This document shows positions 8,235-17,330 of a stretch of 64,000 nucleotides of DNA, piece by piece (positions within the stretch are counted from its first letter, which is position 1; every line of letters starts with the position of its first letter). The stretch covers positions 124,001-188,000 of the forward strand of contig LXYP01000012.1 in NCBI GenBank assembly GCA_001650955.1, in the 5' to 3' direction. Under the pieces are notes generated by a model. It saw only the letters and a list, made by a program, of their open reading frames with translations. It was not told the origin of the DNA and did not search any database. This DNA comes from Sphingomonadales bacterium EhC05 (GTDB lineage: Bacteria > Pseudomonadota > Alphaproteobacteria > Sphingomonadales > Sphingomonadaceae). The translations under genes were made by a program, and so were the position numbers.

Positions 8235-9911
8235 TTGTCCCTTCGCCAAACCATGAGCTCATTTTCCATCGCCGCAATGATGATTGCTTCACCAGCATGG
8301 GCGCAAACCCCAGAACAGCCCGCCGAAATACGTGCGGATAGAATCACGCAAACGGTCAAAACCATGACCCTCGATCAATTTGAAGGACGGGCACCCGGCA
8401 CCGCGGGCGAAGACAGAACCATTGGATATCTCATTGGTCGGTTTGAGGCGCTGGGCCTCGAACCGGGCGGGGTTGATGGATCGTGGACGCAGCCGGTTCC
8501 CTTATTGCATACGACCCTTGGCAAACCACAGATACTTGCCATGTCCGTGGATGGCCAGACCATGGCCCTGGACGCTGGCAAGGATATCTATGTCTCCACG
8601 CTGCAGCCCAATCCCATGGCTGTCGTCGAAGACGCTGAAATGGTCTTTGTAGGCTATGGTGTGGCCGCGCCCGAACGGGAATGGGATGATTTTAAAAATG
8701 TCGATTTGACAGGGAAGGTCGCGATTTTTCTTGTGAATGATCCTGATTTTGCTGCCGCTTCAGATGAATCTGTCGCGGGCAAATTTGGCGGAAAGGCGAT
8801 GACCTATTATGGTCGGTGGACCTACAAGTTTGAAGAAGCCTCGCGCCGCGGCGCAGTGGCCGCGCTCATCATCCATGAAACCGAAGCTGCTGGCTATGGT
8901 TGGAACGTGATCGAAAGTCCACAAGGCGAAAATTATGATATTGTGAGACCCGCTGCCGATATTACCAGTCTGGCGTTGCAGGGCTGGATCAGCGGAGACA
9001 TGGCGCAGAGACTATTTGACAACGCCGGGCTGGATCTTGCCAAATTGCGCATCGCGGCGCGCAGCAGTTCCTTTCAGCCGGTCGCGCTCAATGCAAAATT
9101 CGATGCCACTTATAGGGTCGATCAGAAAGTCGTCAAAAGCCAGAATGTTCTCGGCAAGATCACCGGCAAGTCACGACCGGACGAGACGATCATCTATGGC
9201 GCGCATTGGGATGCCTATGGCGAGGGCCTGCCAGATGCTGATGGCAGAATCTATCGTGCCGGCGCCAATGATGATGCGCTGGGCATCGCCGGCATCATGG
9301 AAATCGCCCGCAAGTTCAAATCCATGCCGCAGGCTGATCGCAGCATAATATTTGCTGCATGGACAGCAGAGGAACGCGGACTGCTGGGTTCCGAAGCCTA
9401 TGCCCAGGCGCCAATCTATCCGGTTGAAAAGACGGTTGCCAATCTGGCCATCGACATTTTGCAGACCGCTGGCGCGGCAAAGGACGTCATTCTGGTCGGC
9501 AAGGGCCAGGGAACGCTAGAGGATGATCTTGCGAAATTTGCAAAGCTGCAAGGCCGCGTCGTCACCGAAGAAAGTTTGCCCGAGCGCGGATTGTTCTTCC
9601 GCGCGGATCATTTCTCACTGGCCAAGCAAGGCGTTCCTGTGCTTCTGATGATGGGCTTTGCCGGAGCCACGGATCTGGTCGATGGCGGCCGGGAAGCCGG
9701 TCAGAAATGGATCGATGACTATACGGGCAACTGCTATCATGCGGCTTGCGATGCGTGGTCGCCGGACTGGGATCTGACCGGCGCGGTGCAGGATATAGAA
9801 GTGATGTTTGATATCGGTAACGATCTGGCCCGTTCGAACCGCTGGCCAGAATGGAAAGATGGATCAGAGTTCAAGGACTTGCGCGACGAGAGCGCCACAA
9901 TGCGAGACTAA
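8235..9911 (+). CDS. Secreted M28-family zinc aminopeptidase
   Basis: This protein of about 558 residues has a signal peptide (MSSFSIAAMMIASPAWAQT), a protease-associated domain insert (about 130-290) and a C-terminal M28 peptidase domain. Zinc-site motifs are visible in order: HWDAYGEG, GANDDALGIAG, AAWTAEERGLLGSEAY (EE pair) and RADHFSLAKQGVP. Such enzymes remove N-terminal residues from peptides in the periplasm or outside the cell. I place the start at TTG 8235 because AGGAG lies seven bases before it; the next ATG (8253) is too far from any ribosome site but would also leave a complete signal peptide. Confidence 0.88.
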   Translation: MSLRQTMSSFSIAAMMIASPAWAQTPEQPAEIRADRITQTVKTMTLDQFEGRAPGTAGEDRTIGYLIGRFEALGLEPGGVDGSWTQPVPLLHTTLGKPQILAMSVDGQTMALDAGKDIYVSTLQPNPMAVVEDAEMVFVGYGVAAPEREWDDFKNVDLTGKVAIFLVNDPDFAAASDESVAGKFGGKAMTYYGRWTYKFEEASRRGAVAALIIHETEAAGYGWNVIESPQGENYDIVRPAADITSLALQGWISGDMAQRLFDNAGLDLAKLRIAARSSSFQPVALNAKFDATYRVDQKVVKSQNVLGKITGKSRPDETIIYGAHWDAYGEGLPDADGRIYRAGANDDALGIAGIMEIARKFKSMPQADRSIIFAAWTAEERGLLGSEAYAQAPIYPVEKTVANLAIDILQTAGAAKDVILVGKGQGTLEDDLAKFAKLQGRVVTEESLPERGLFFRADHFSLAKQGVPVLLMMGFAGATDLVDGGREAGQKWIDDYTGNCYHAACDAWSPDWDLTGAVQDIEVMFDIGNDLARSNRWPEWKDGSEFKDLRDESATMRD

Positions 9912-9986
9912 TCTCCTCTGACACCACCGGTCAGGATCTGGTCTGATCATGCCGCTCAGGCCCCGTCAAACAAGACATGCCACAAC

Positions 9987-10022
9987 CAAATGGCTGCTAT
10001 TGGGCAAATGGCTGCTATTGGG
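9987..10022 (+). repeat. Perfect tandem duplication of an 18-base unit, followed by an inverted repeat
   Basis: The unit CAAATGGCTGCTATTGGG occurs twice head to tail with no mismatch. The second copy overlaps an inverted repeat, CTGCTAT (10012-10018) with ATAGCAG (10026-10032), which can form a hairpin with a 7-base loop. It lies 200 bases upstream of isocitrate lyase, inside a 320-base gene-free stretch (9912-10231) that otherwise shows only AT-rich promoter-like sequence such as TTGACA near 10183. Confidence 0.8.
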
Positions 10023-10231
10023 CCGATAGCAGCGGTCGACCATGTGGTTTTCCGTTTGTAAATAAATTTACATTATTACACCTAATAACTGCTTTTCTTC
10101 GACATCCTGACTCGAAAATTGACAAAAACCTCTCGCGCCCTGACCTAAAACCGGCCAGACCCTTATCCAGCAGCTGAAAATTTATTGACAGCATATCAGA
10201 TAACCACCTCCCCAGTTTAAGGAAGAAATTC

Positions 10232-11824
10232 ATGTCCTACCAAGAATTCAAGTCATCGAGCGAACAGCTCATCAACAGCAAAAATGGCGCATGGACCGGT
10301 ATCGACGCCGAGTCAGTCGCACGGATGCAGTTGCAGAACCGCTTCAAAACCGGCCTCGACATTGCCAAATATACCGCAGCAATCATGCGCGAAGACATGG
10401 CCGCCTATGATGCCGATAGCTCCCAATATACCCAGTCGCTGGGTTGCTGGCACGGATTTATCGCGCAGCAGAAGATGATTTCGATCAAGAAGCATTTTGG
10501 CGATACCAAACGTCGCTACCTCTATCTCTCTGGCTGGATGGTTGCCGCTTTGCGCAGCGAGTTCGGCCCCCTGCCCGATCAGTCGATGCATGAAAAAACC
10601 TCCGTGCCTGCGCTGATTGAAGAGCTTTACACGTTCCTTCGCCAGGCTGATGCCCGCGAACTCAACCTGCTGTTCCGCGACATTGATGCAGCGCGCGACG
10701 CTGGCGATACGGCAGCAGAAAAAGCGGCGATGGACAAGGTCGAGAATTTCCAGACCCATGTCGTTCCCATCATTGCCGATATCGACGCCGGTTTCGGTAA
10801 CGCGGAAGCCACTTACTTGCTCGCCAAGAAAATGATCGAAGCCGGAGCCTGTGCCTTGCAGATCGAAAATCAGGTCTCGGATGAAAAGCAATGCGGTCAC
10901 CAGGATGGCAAGGTTACGGTCCCGCACGAAGATTTTCTCGCGAAGATCCGTGCCTGCCGCTATGCGTTCCTTGAAATGGGCGTCGAAGACGGCATCATCG
11001 TCACCCGCACCGACTCACTGGGTGCCGGCCTGACCAAGCAGATTGCAGTTTCGAACGAACCCGGAGATCTCGGCGACCAGTATAACAGCTTCCTCGATTG
11101 CGAAGAAATTGATCCGTCGACCGCAAAAAATGGCGACGTCATTTTGAACCGTGACGGCAAGATGATGCGTCCCAAGCGCCTGCCTTCCAACCTGTTTCAG
11201 TTCAAACCTGGCACCGGCGAAGACCGCTGCGTCCTCGACAGCATCACCTCGCTGCAAAACGGCGCTGACCTGTTGTGGATCGAAACCGAAAAACCTCATG
11301 TTGAGCAGATCGCTGGCATGATGGACCGGGTGCGTGAAGTCGTTCCCAATGCGAAACTGGTCTATAATAATTCACCTTCGTTCAACTGGACGCTCAACTT
11401 CCGTCAGCAAGTCTTTGACGCGATGGCTGCGGAAGGGCTGGACGTCACCGAATATGACCGCGCTGACTTGATGGACGCGAAATATGACGATACCGAACTG
11501 GGCGAGGCGGCTGACAAGCGCATCCGCACCTTCCAGGCCGATGGATCAAAGCGTGCCGGCATTTTCCATCACCTGATCACCCTGCCAACCTATCACACAG
11601 CTGCCCTGTCGACCGACAATCTCGCCAAGGAATATTTCGGCGAAGCAGGCATGCTCGGTTATGTCCTCGGCGTGCAGCGCAAGGAAATCCGCGAAGGCAT
11701 CGCCTGTGTGAAACACCAGAACATGTCCGGCAGCGACATCGGTGATGACCACAAGGAATATTTCGCTGGTGAAGCCGCTCTGAAAGCAGGCGGCGCGCAC
11801 AATACGATGAACCAGTTCGGTTAA
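10232..11824 (+). CDS. aceA: Isocitrate lyase
   Basis: Isocitrate lyase cleaves isocitrate to glyoxylate and succinate, the first step of the glyoxylate shunt, allowing growth on acetate or fatty acids. This is the 530-residue form, as in Pseudomonas aeruginosa. The catalytic loop reads KQCGHQ (219-224, nucleophile Cys221) rather than the KKCGH of the E. coli form. Metal-site residues lie in IIADIDAGFGN, and NNSPSFNW is the active-site-lid partner. AAGGAAGAAATTC precedes the ATG. No malate synthase gene lies beside it, so the pathway genes are dispersed. A strong terminator follows. Confidence 0.95.
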   Translation: MSYQEFKSSSEQLINSKNGAWTGIDAESVARMQLQNRFKTGLDIAKYTAAIMREDMAAYDADSSQYTQSLGCWHGFIAQQKMISIKKHFGDTKRRYLYLSGWMVAALRSEFGPLPDQSMHEKTSVPALIEELYTFLRQADARELNLLFRDIDAARDAGDTAAEKAAMDKVENFQTHVVPIIADIDAGFGNAEATYLLAKKMIEAGACALQIENQVSDEKQCGHQDGKVTVPHEDFLAKIRACRYAFLEMGVEDGIIVTRTDSLGAGLTKQIAVSNEPGDLGDQYNSFLDCEEIDPSTAKNGDVILNRDGKMMRPKRLPSNLFQFKPGTGEDRCVLDSITSLQNGADLLWIETEKPHVEQIAGMMDRVREVVPNAKLVYNNSPSFNWTLNFRQQVFDAMAAEGLDVTEYDRADLMDAKYDDTELGEAADKRIRTFQADGSKRAGIFHHLITLPTYHTAALSTDNLAKEYFGEAGMLGYVLGVQRKEIREGIACVKHQNMSGSDIGDDHKEYFAGEAALKAGGAHNTMNQFG

Positions 11825-11901
11825 ACTATTCAGTTCGGGTGCCCCCTACCCCCTTGCGGGGCATCTGATCCAAAACAAGTTTTCCTGGGGAGGAAAAGAC
11901 T

Positions 11902-11935
11902 ATCCGTCGGTGGCAACACCGGCGGATATTTTTTT
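11902..11935 (+). terminator. Strong intrinsic terminator after aceA
   Basis: An 11-base-pair stem (ATCCGTCGGTG pairing with CACCGGCGGAT, one G-T wobble) closed by a GCAA tetraloop is followed at once by ATTTTTTT. This is a textbook rho-independent terminator about 80 bases after the isocitrate lyase stop. Confidence 0.92.
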
Positions 11936-12031
11936 GAGACAGGCCGCCGGTTGATCGCTACCCTTGGTGATCATCTTGGGTTAATCCGATGAAGATTAGT
12001 CTTCGATAACCATGCCATATTGGGGGGCTTG

Positions 12032-13519
12032 ATGGCGTTTAACAAATCTATCTCTATATTGGCGCTTGCGGCGCTTCTTTCCGCCTGTGGTGGCGGAGGC
12101 GGCAATGCCGGCAGCAGCAATAGCCCGGTCAGCTTGCCCGGTGGCGGAACTCCTACGCCCACTCCTACGCCCGTGAACACCACCTGCTCGCTCCAAAACC
12201 GGCAGAGCTGGGCGTTTGACCAGATCAACGAATGGTATCTCTTTCCGGAAACTCTGCCCGCAAGCCTGAACTCAGCACCTTTTGCTTCCGTCCAGGCTTA
12301 CGTCGATGCCCTGACAGCCACCGCGCGCGATCAGGGCCGCGACCGGTTTTTCACCTTCATCACCTCCATTGCAGAAGAAAATGCCTTTCTGAATTCTGGA
12401 GCGACTGCCGGCTTTGGTATCCGCCTCAGCTATGACAGCATTGCATCGCGCGTGTTCATTCTCGAGGCGTTTGAGGGGGCACCAGCTCTGATTGCCGGGA
12501 TCGATCGCGGAGCAGAATTGCTCGCTATTGGAACCAGCACCGACAATTTGCAAAGCGTGACCGCTTTATTTGCGCAAGGTGGTTCTGCCGCCGTCAGCAG
12601 CGCGCTCGGACCGTCCACTGCTGGCACAAGCCGGGTTCTACGCTATAATGATGGGGCTGGGAATATCATCACCAGCACAGTCATCAAAGCGGCTTTCGAT
12701 ATCCAGCCGATTTCTCCGCGCTATGGTATTCAGATCATCGACAATGGCGGCACCAAAGTCGGCTATGTCAATCTCCGCACCTTCATCGACAGTGCCGAGC
12801 AGCAATTGCGTGATGGCTTTGAACGGTTCCGCAATGAAGGCGTCACCGAACTGGTCATCGATCTGCGCTATAATGGCGGCGGTCTGGTGCGCACGGCGGA
12901 ACTTTTCAACGATCTGATGGGTGCAAACCGTTTTGCCAGCGATGTGCAAGGCGTCACTCGTTTTCGGGCTAGTAAATCAGCCAATAATCAAACTCGCAAT
13001 TTCCAATCCCAATCGCAAGCGATTAGCCCATCCAAGATTGCATTTATCACCACCGGCAGTTCCGCGTCCGCAAGTGAGTCGGTGATTAACGCGATGATCC
13101 CCTATCTCGGCAACAATATGGCGCTGGTCGGATCGAACACATTTGGCAAGCCGGTCGGCCAGATCGGATTGGACCGATCAGCCTGTGACGACCGCATTAG
13201 AATTGTTGCATTCACGACGGAAAATGCGGACGGCAACGCAAATTATTTTGACGGCCTCGCCGGATCGGTTGCGAACAGCTGCCAGGCTTCCGATGATGTC
13301 ACCCTGACGCTCGGCAATCCTGCCGAGGCTTCCACAGCAAGAGCCCTCGGATTCCTTTCAGGTGCAGCCTGCACGGCTATTGCGACGCCGGCAGCGGGTA
13401 GTATCGCAAGTCAACGCGAACCCGTTGACATGTCATCAGGAGCAGCCAGTTCGCCGCGCGAACTTCTGATGCCCGCCAATCCAACCCCTGCCCAGCGCGA
13501 GGTTCCCGGTAGTTTCTGA
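12032..13519 (+). CDS. S41-family (CtpA-like) peptidase lipoprotein
   Basis: This 495-residue protein starts with a lipoprotein signal (lipobox LLSAC, then a glycine run and a PTPTPTP linker), so it is probably anchored in the envelope. The C-terminal peptidase S41 domain is clear: GYVNLRTF, IDLRYNGGG, then the nucleophile region TTGSSASASES and the general-base lysine in NTFGKPVGQ. The middle (about 140-230) is PDZ-like. An in-frame TTG at 12020 exists, but GGGGGG just before ATG 12032 favours the latter. The substrate is unknown; S41 proteases typically trim the C-termini of exported proteins. Confidence 0.85.
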   Translation: MAFNKSISILALAALLSACGGGGGNAGSSNSPVSLPGGGTPTPTPTPVNTTCSLQNRQSWAFDQINEWYLFPETLPASLNSAPFASVQAYVDALTATARDQGRDRFFTFITSIAEENAFLNSGATAGFGIRLSYDSIASRVFILEAFEGAPALIAGIDRGAELLAIGTSTDNLQSVTALFAQGGSAAVSSALGPSTAGTSRVLRYNDGAGNIITSTVIKAAFDIQPISPRYGIQIIDNGGTKVGYVNLRTFIDSAEQQLRDGFERFRNEGVTELVIDLRYNGGGLVRTAELFNDLMGANRFASDVQGVTRFRASKSANNQTRNFQSQSQAISPSKIAFITTGSSASASESVINAMIPYLGNNMALVGSNTFGKPVGQIGLDRSACDDRIRIVAFTTENADGNANYFDGLAGSVANSCQASDDVTLTLGNPAEASTARALGFLSGAACTAIATPAAGSIASQREPVDMSSGAASSPRELLMPANPTPAQREVPGSF

Positions 13520-13649
13520 CCAAGAATCAATTTTTTGGTTCAGATTTTCAATCGCTTAATCGGAAAATATTCCTCGCTGTGCGGGATATCACCGCTAATT
13601 TGGTCCGCCGCCCGCATTGTCTCCTCATCAACTTCACAGGAGATTGAAA

Positions 13650-13898
13650 ATGACCAAGACATTTTTAGCCATAACGCTCGTTCTCGCTCTTGGACTTTCT
13701 AACAACGGCGCCCTGGCACAGAGTCGTGAGCAGCTCACCGCGGGTCAGAATAGCAGTCAGGTGGGCCTTCTGCTTCCTGCCGTTCAGGCAGTAAAAGAAG
13801 ACAGATCGGACCGCTCAACCAAAAGCATCGCCGCCGATCGCAACTTTCTAGAAGTGCAATGGCGCAAATTTTTGCGACTTCTCGCACCACCCAGTTGA
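13650..13898 (+). CDS. Small secreted protein of unknown function
   Basis: This 82-residue protein has a clear signal peptide (MTKTFLAITLVLALGLSNNG, cleavage after ALA) and a short polar mature part ending in FLRLLAPPS. CAGGAG lies eight bases before the ATG at 13650, which decides the start over an upstream in-frame codon at 13617. No domain is recognised. It stands alone between the S41 peptidase and the globin-like gene. Confidence 0.6.
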   Translation: MTKTFLAITLVLALGLSNNGALAQSREQLTAGQNSSQVGLLLPAVQAVKEDRSDRSTKSIAADRNFLEVQWRKFLRLLAPPS

Positions 13899-14009
13899 TC
13901 AATATACAGGTTTGAACCATTGGGCGGAGTTGGCATTATTCGGCACTATGAAGCCTCATCTTCCCCGATGGTTGCCCAATGCCGCTAATCATCCTAGCCT
14001 CGCTGCAAG

Positions 14010-14420
14010 ATGAGCAATGCCAAAGACACCGCCTTGTTGGAACAAAGCCTGCTGGCCTTGGGTGATGCTTATGACGGCATAGCAGCGGAGCTGTTCCAGA
14101 ATTTCATCGTAGCTCACCCCCAATATACCAAGGCCTTTGCCAATCCGGAAGCTGCGCAAGAGCGCATGACCCGCGAAACATTGGAGGCGATGCTGGGCTA
14201 TGCGTCAGGCGAATGGTGGGTCGCAAGCACGGTCACCAACTTTGTCGATCTCCACCGTGACTATGATCGCTTCAAGCCGGATGATTATCGCGACTGGTTC
14301 ACTCTCGTGATCGAAACCATGGCCATTCGGGCCGGAGATGCATGGCCAGCAGATGCCAATCTCGCCTGGCAGCGCCAAGCCGATGGCCTGATGCAGATGG
14401 TCACTGCAGAACTGAGCTGA
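14010..14420 (+). CDS. Globin-like protein
   Basis: The 136 residues are predicted to be all-helical and match the globin pattern: an N-terminal helix ALGDAYDGIAAELFQNFIVA, a CD-like FANPEAAQERM, and an F-helix-like segment NFVDLHRDYDRFKPDDYRDW. There His82 sits where the proximal heme ligand of globins is found (LH...Y..P..Y pattern). A final helix FTLVIETMA follows. It may bind heme for oxygen or NO handling. The call depends on the spacing around His82; weak similarity to other helical bundles remains possible. Confidence 0.55.
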   Translation: MSNAKDTALLEQSLLALGDAYDGIAAELFQNFIVAHPQYTKAFANPEAAQERMTRETLEAMLGYASGEWWVASTVTNFVDLHRDYDRFKPDDYRDWFTLVIETMAIRAGDAWPADANLAWQRQADGLMQMVTAELS

Positions 14421-14493
14421 AAGAGCAGCAAGGCGATTTACTTTGCCTCGGCTTTGGATCATGACAAATGGCCATATATAGGAGCTTAGCGGC

Positions 14494-14922
14494 GTGTCTT
14501 CTTCCAAAGAAATAATCAAGGCTCTCGGACTTGCGCCCCATCCCGAGGGCGGATGGTATCGCGAAACATGGCGGGCCGATGCAGCAGAAGGAGAGCGGGC
14601 CATTGCCACCGCGATCTACTTTTTGCTGGAACAGGGACAAATGTCGCATTGGCATCGCGTTGATGCAGCAGAGATGTGGCTCTGGCACGCGGGCAGCGCG
14701 CTTAACCTGCGATTGGCGGCAGATGACGCAGGGCCGATCAAAACCGTGCGCCTCGGCCCGGACATATTAGCGGGACAGGCTCCCCAGCATGTCATCCCGC
14801 CCGGTGAGTGGCAGGCTGCAGAAGCCGACATGGGATGGGCATTGGTGAGCTGTGTCGTCTCTCCGGCTTTTGAATTTTCCGGATTTGAGCTGGCAACAGA
14901 AGGCTGGAACCCGGGCGGCTAG
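14494..14922 (+). CDS. DUF985 (Cupin_5) family protein
   Basis: This 142-residue cupin has LGLAPHPEGGWYRETWRA at the N-terminus and SHWHRVDAAEMWLWHAG in the middle, the two most conserved blocks of the DUF985 family. It continues with VIPPGEWQAAE and ends in FELA. The family has unknown biochemical function; it may bind a sugar or a nucleotide-like ligand. The start is GTG at 14494, supported by AGGAG nine bases upstream. Confidence 0.85.
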   Translation: MSSSKEIIKALGLAPHPEGGWYRETWRADAAEGERAIATAIYFLLEQGQMSHWHRVDAAEMWLWHAGSALNLRLAADDAGPIKTVRLGPDILAGQAPQHVIPPGEWQAAEADMGWALVSCVVSPAFEFSGFELATEGWNPGG

Positions 14923-14927
14923 CGCCC

Positions 14928-15371
14928 TCACCCGGCGAAGCCGAGCAAAATCGACAGAGCGCCCAGCCCGATCGACAATGGCCAGCGCAGCCCCATCCAC
15001 CAGCCCGGCGTCAGGTTTGACAGGTGACGATCGACCAGCAGTGGCGAAACCGCAATGGCGATCCCCAGCAACATCAATGACGGCCCCGGCCATGGTTCGC
15101 CAACCAACCAGGGAATGATTGTGATCAGGGCGATCAGACTGGGCATGACCGAAGCAACCCAGAGCCATTTCGGAACGGCTTCGCCTCGTGCAGCAGCTCC
15201 AGCAGCCAGCCCCCACCAAAGCCCGCCCAGAAAACTGAAGATAAGCGCGGCATAGGCCCAGCCGATCGCGAGCGCAGAATAATAATATTCCAATCCGCCA
15301 AACCATGCGGCCAGCACACATAGCAGCTGCGGCAACAAACCCGCAAAGCCTAGCAGTCGTGGTAATGTCAT
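14928..15371 (-). CDS. DUF3429 membrane protein
   Basis: This 147-residue protein has five hydrophobic helices and the DUF3429 pattern: LPRLLGFAGLLPQLLC at the start, YYSALAIGWAYAALIFSFLGGLWWG in the middle. AGGTGA seven bases before ATG 15371 supports this start over one nine codons upstream. Function is unknown. It converges with the DUF985 gene (5 bases between stops) and is divergent from the GFA gene. Confidence 0.8.
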   Translation of the reverse strand: MTLPRLLGFAGLLPQLLCVLAAWFGGLEYYYSALAIGWAYAALIFSFLGGLWWGLAAGAAARGEAVPKWLWVASVMPSLIALITIIPWLVGEPWPGPSLMLLGIAIAVSPLLVDRHLSNLTPGWWMGLRWPLSIGLGALSILLGFAG

Positions 15372-15480
15372 AAAATCACCTGTCTCATCCGCCGCCACCG
15401 TAATGTTGCGACATGCAAAGGCAATCGGCTTTTGCTATATTCCACGCTGACAATGATGGACTCAACGACAGGAGGGCAGA

Positions 15481-15921
15481 ATGACCGACAATCCCACAAC
15501 CGAACGCAAGGGCCATTGCCTGTGCGGAGCTGTGAAAATCACGGCGAAACAGGCGCCGTCCCATGTCGGGACATGTCACTGCAATATGTGCCGAAGATGG
15601 GGCAGCGGGCCGTTTATGGAGCTTGATTGCGGCACCGATGTCGCCATCGAGGGCGAGGAGAATGTCACCATCTATCCCTCTTCCGACTGGGCGGAACGGG
15701 CCTTTTGCAAAATCTGCGGCACCCATTTACTCTACCGGCTGAAAGGTTCAGGCGAACATATGGTCTGCGCGGGCATTTTTGGCGACATCGACGGACTGGA
15801 ATTTACATCACAGGTCTTCATCGATGAAAAGCCTGCTTATTATAGCTTCGCCGAAGACACGAAGAACATGACCGGCGCGGAATTATTTGCGATGGTCCAG
15901 GCACAGCAAGAGAGCGACTAG
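15481..15921 (+). CDS. GFA/CENP-V-fold zinc protein
   Basis: This 146-residue protein has the cysteine pattern of the GFA (glutathione-dependent formaldehyde-activating enzyme) family: CLCGAV, then CHCNMCRRW, then FCKICGTH. These bind two zinc ions in the characterised members. Many family members do not act on formaldehyde, so the function here is open. ACAGGAGG precedes the ATG. It converges on the EthD gene with stops overlapping by four bases. Confidence 0.85.
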   Translation: MTDNPTTERKGHCLCGAVKITAKQAPSHVGTCHCNMCRRWGSGPFMELDCGTDVAIEGEENVTIYPSSDWAERAFCKICGTHLLYRLKGSGEHMVCAGIFGDIDGLEFTSQVFIDEKPAYYSFAEDTKNMTGAELFAMVQAQQESD

Positions 15922-16304
15922 CCAAAGATAACTTCATTCTCCTGCGTCAGGAAAATCCGGCTCCGGGGAAGGTCAATGAAGGTCGCTTCGTCCTTCAGCA
16001 AGATCACGCCATGCTTCATGCCCGCTTCGGTGCCAGCAGAAGCCGCGAGCGTCTCTTCGCTGTCCCACCACAATTCGGCGACTCCGTCAAAGTCGCCGAG
16101 ATTTTCGTCGAGCGATATCCCGCGCGCTGCAGCCGCCGCCTGCGCCGCCGCGGAAGCGATAGTATGGCATTGCACATAGCGTTTGATATTCAATGCTTCT
16201 TTGGCAGCCAGAACTTTTGGCGCGTGATGATTGCGCCAGTAATCCTGAAATTCCGCGCGCGAAAATTCAGGGCGACGGACGAGGCAAAAAGTCAATTTGA
16301 TCAT
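15918..16304 (-). CDS. EthD-domain protein
   Basis: This 128-residue protein is a dimeric alpha-beta barrel of the EthD type. It starts MIKLTFCLVRRPEFSRAEFQ and then has DYWRNHHAPKVLAAK, the typical Y-W-x-x-H-x-x segment. EthD-like proteins accompany oxidation or breakdown pathways in proteobacteria. It is the last gene of the eight-gene minus-strand operon that starts at 20393; 26 bases separate it from the acetyltransferase gene. Confidence 0.8.
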   Translation of the reverse strand: MIKLTFCLVRRPEFSRAEFQDYWRNHHAPKVLAAKEALNIKRYVQCHTIASAAAQAAAAARGISLDENLGDFDGVAELWWDSEETLAASAGTEAGMKHGVILLKDEATFIDLPRSRIFLTQENEVIFG

Positions 16305-16330
16305 GTGATGATCCTTCATTTGTCAAACAG

Positions 16331-16831
16331 CTAGCCATGAAAAAGCGGATGAAACCCGATAACAATATTAGGTTCGGCAATCCGCAGGGGCAAAATCTGG
16401 AAAACTTCTGCAGGCTCGCCCTCGGGACAGAGTTGGGGAAATAAGCGAAAGCCAAAGCGATGATAATAGGCAGGGTTGCCAACCAGCACACATCCCGCCG
16501 CATCGCGATCACGGAGCATGGCGATACCCGCCTCGACAAGCGCGCTGCCTATCGCTTGTTTCTGCAGTTCGGGCTCTACCGCGACTGGACCCAGCGCATA
16601 CCAGCCGGATGATCCATCGGCGGCAAAGGCCTCGGTAAAAGTGACCTGCCCGACAATTTTTCCGTCAAGCTCTGCCACCAGCGAGATTTCCAGTGCCTCG
16701 GCATCGCGCAGCCGGTCGATCAAGTCCTGCTCATCGCCGCCTGAAAAAGGCATCGGCGCAAAGGCGCGCTCGGTGATATCATGGATGGCGGCATGATCGC
16801 TTGGAATTTCGAGGCGGATTATGGGCTTCAT
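16331..16831 (-). CDS. GNAT-family N-acetyltransferase
   Basis: This 166-residue protein has the GNAT fold: beta-strand SLVAELDGKIVGQVTF and LGPVAVEPELQKQAIGSALV, where QKQAIG replaces the usual acetyl-CoA loop Q/RxxGxG/A. It ends VGNPAYYHRFGFRLFPQL, typical of the YhbS-like subgroup. The substrate is unknown. The ATG at 16831 lies seven bases after the DUF1772 stop, so the genes are co-transcribed. Confidence 0.85.
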   Translation of the reverse strand: MKPIIRLEIPSDHAAIHDITERAFAPMPFSGGDEQDLIDRLRDAEALEISLVAELDGKIVGQVTFTEAFAADGSSGWYALGPVAVEPELQKQAIGSALVEAGIAMLRDRDAAGCVLVGNPAYYHRFGFRLFPQLCPEGEPAEVFQILPLRIAEPNIVIGFHPLFHG

Positions 16832-16838
16832 AATGGCT

Positions 16839-17330
16839 CTATCTCTCTGCAATCGCGCTGATCAACAAGCCCAGCGACGCCAGGCAGCTGTTCGTCCGGA
16901 CATGGTTCCAGGGCAGCCAGCGCGACATATATCGCCGCCACATCGTCTCGGCATCACCACCATGGGCATCCGTCCCCTCCAGCGCGTTGTTGAGCGGGAC
17001 ATTGCCGACAATCGTCACCACCAACATACCGATAATATAAAGCCCGCCGCCGAATGCCATCTGCCAGGAGTCAGCATCACTCCAAGCCATCCCGCCGAGG
17101 ATAGCGAGGGTCAGGCAGGCCAGGCTGCTCGTGAAAAATATCAGCACGAATAAGGATTTCTGGATGACCCGGTTGATCGACTGCATGGCGATCATGCCGC
17201 TCGACCGCTCGACCACATGAAGCGATTGCATCACGAAAACCGAAAAGGCGAAATAGACGCCGGCCATGATCCCGACCATAAGCGCGGCAAACCAGAGCAG
17301 GATGGTGATGAAAATTTCCACCCCGATCAC
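16839..17330 (-). CDS. DUF1772 membrane protein
   Basis: This 163-residue protein has four transmembrane helices. GIMAGVYFAFSVFVMQSL and the polar VGNVPLNNAL before helix four match DUF1772, the family that also contains anthrone oxygenase-like proteins. NALEGTDAHGGDAETMWRRY is the conserved loop, followed by W..WNH.RT. Its start overlaps the DUF2834 stop by four bases. An oxygenase role is possible but not shown. Confidence 0.8.
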   Translation of the reverse strand: MIGVEIFITILLWFAALMVGIMAGVYFAFSVFVMQSLHVVERSSGMIAMQSINRVIQKSLFVLIFFTSSLACLTLAILGGMAWSDADSWQMAFGGGLYIIGMLVVTIVGNVPLNNALEGTDAHGGDAETMWRRYMSRWLPWNHVRTNSCLASLGLLISAIAER

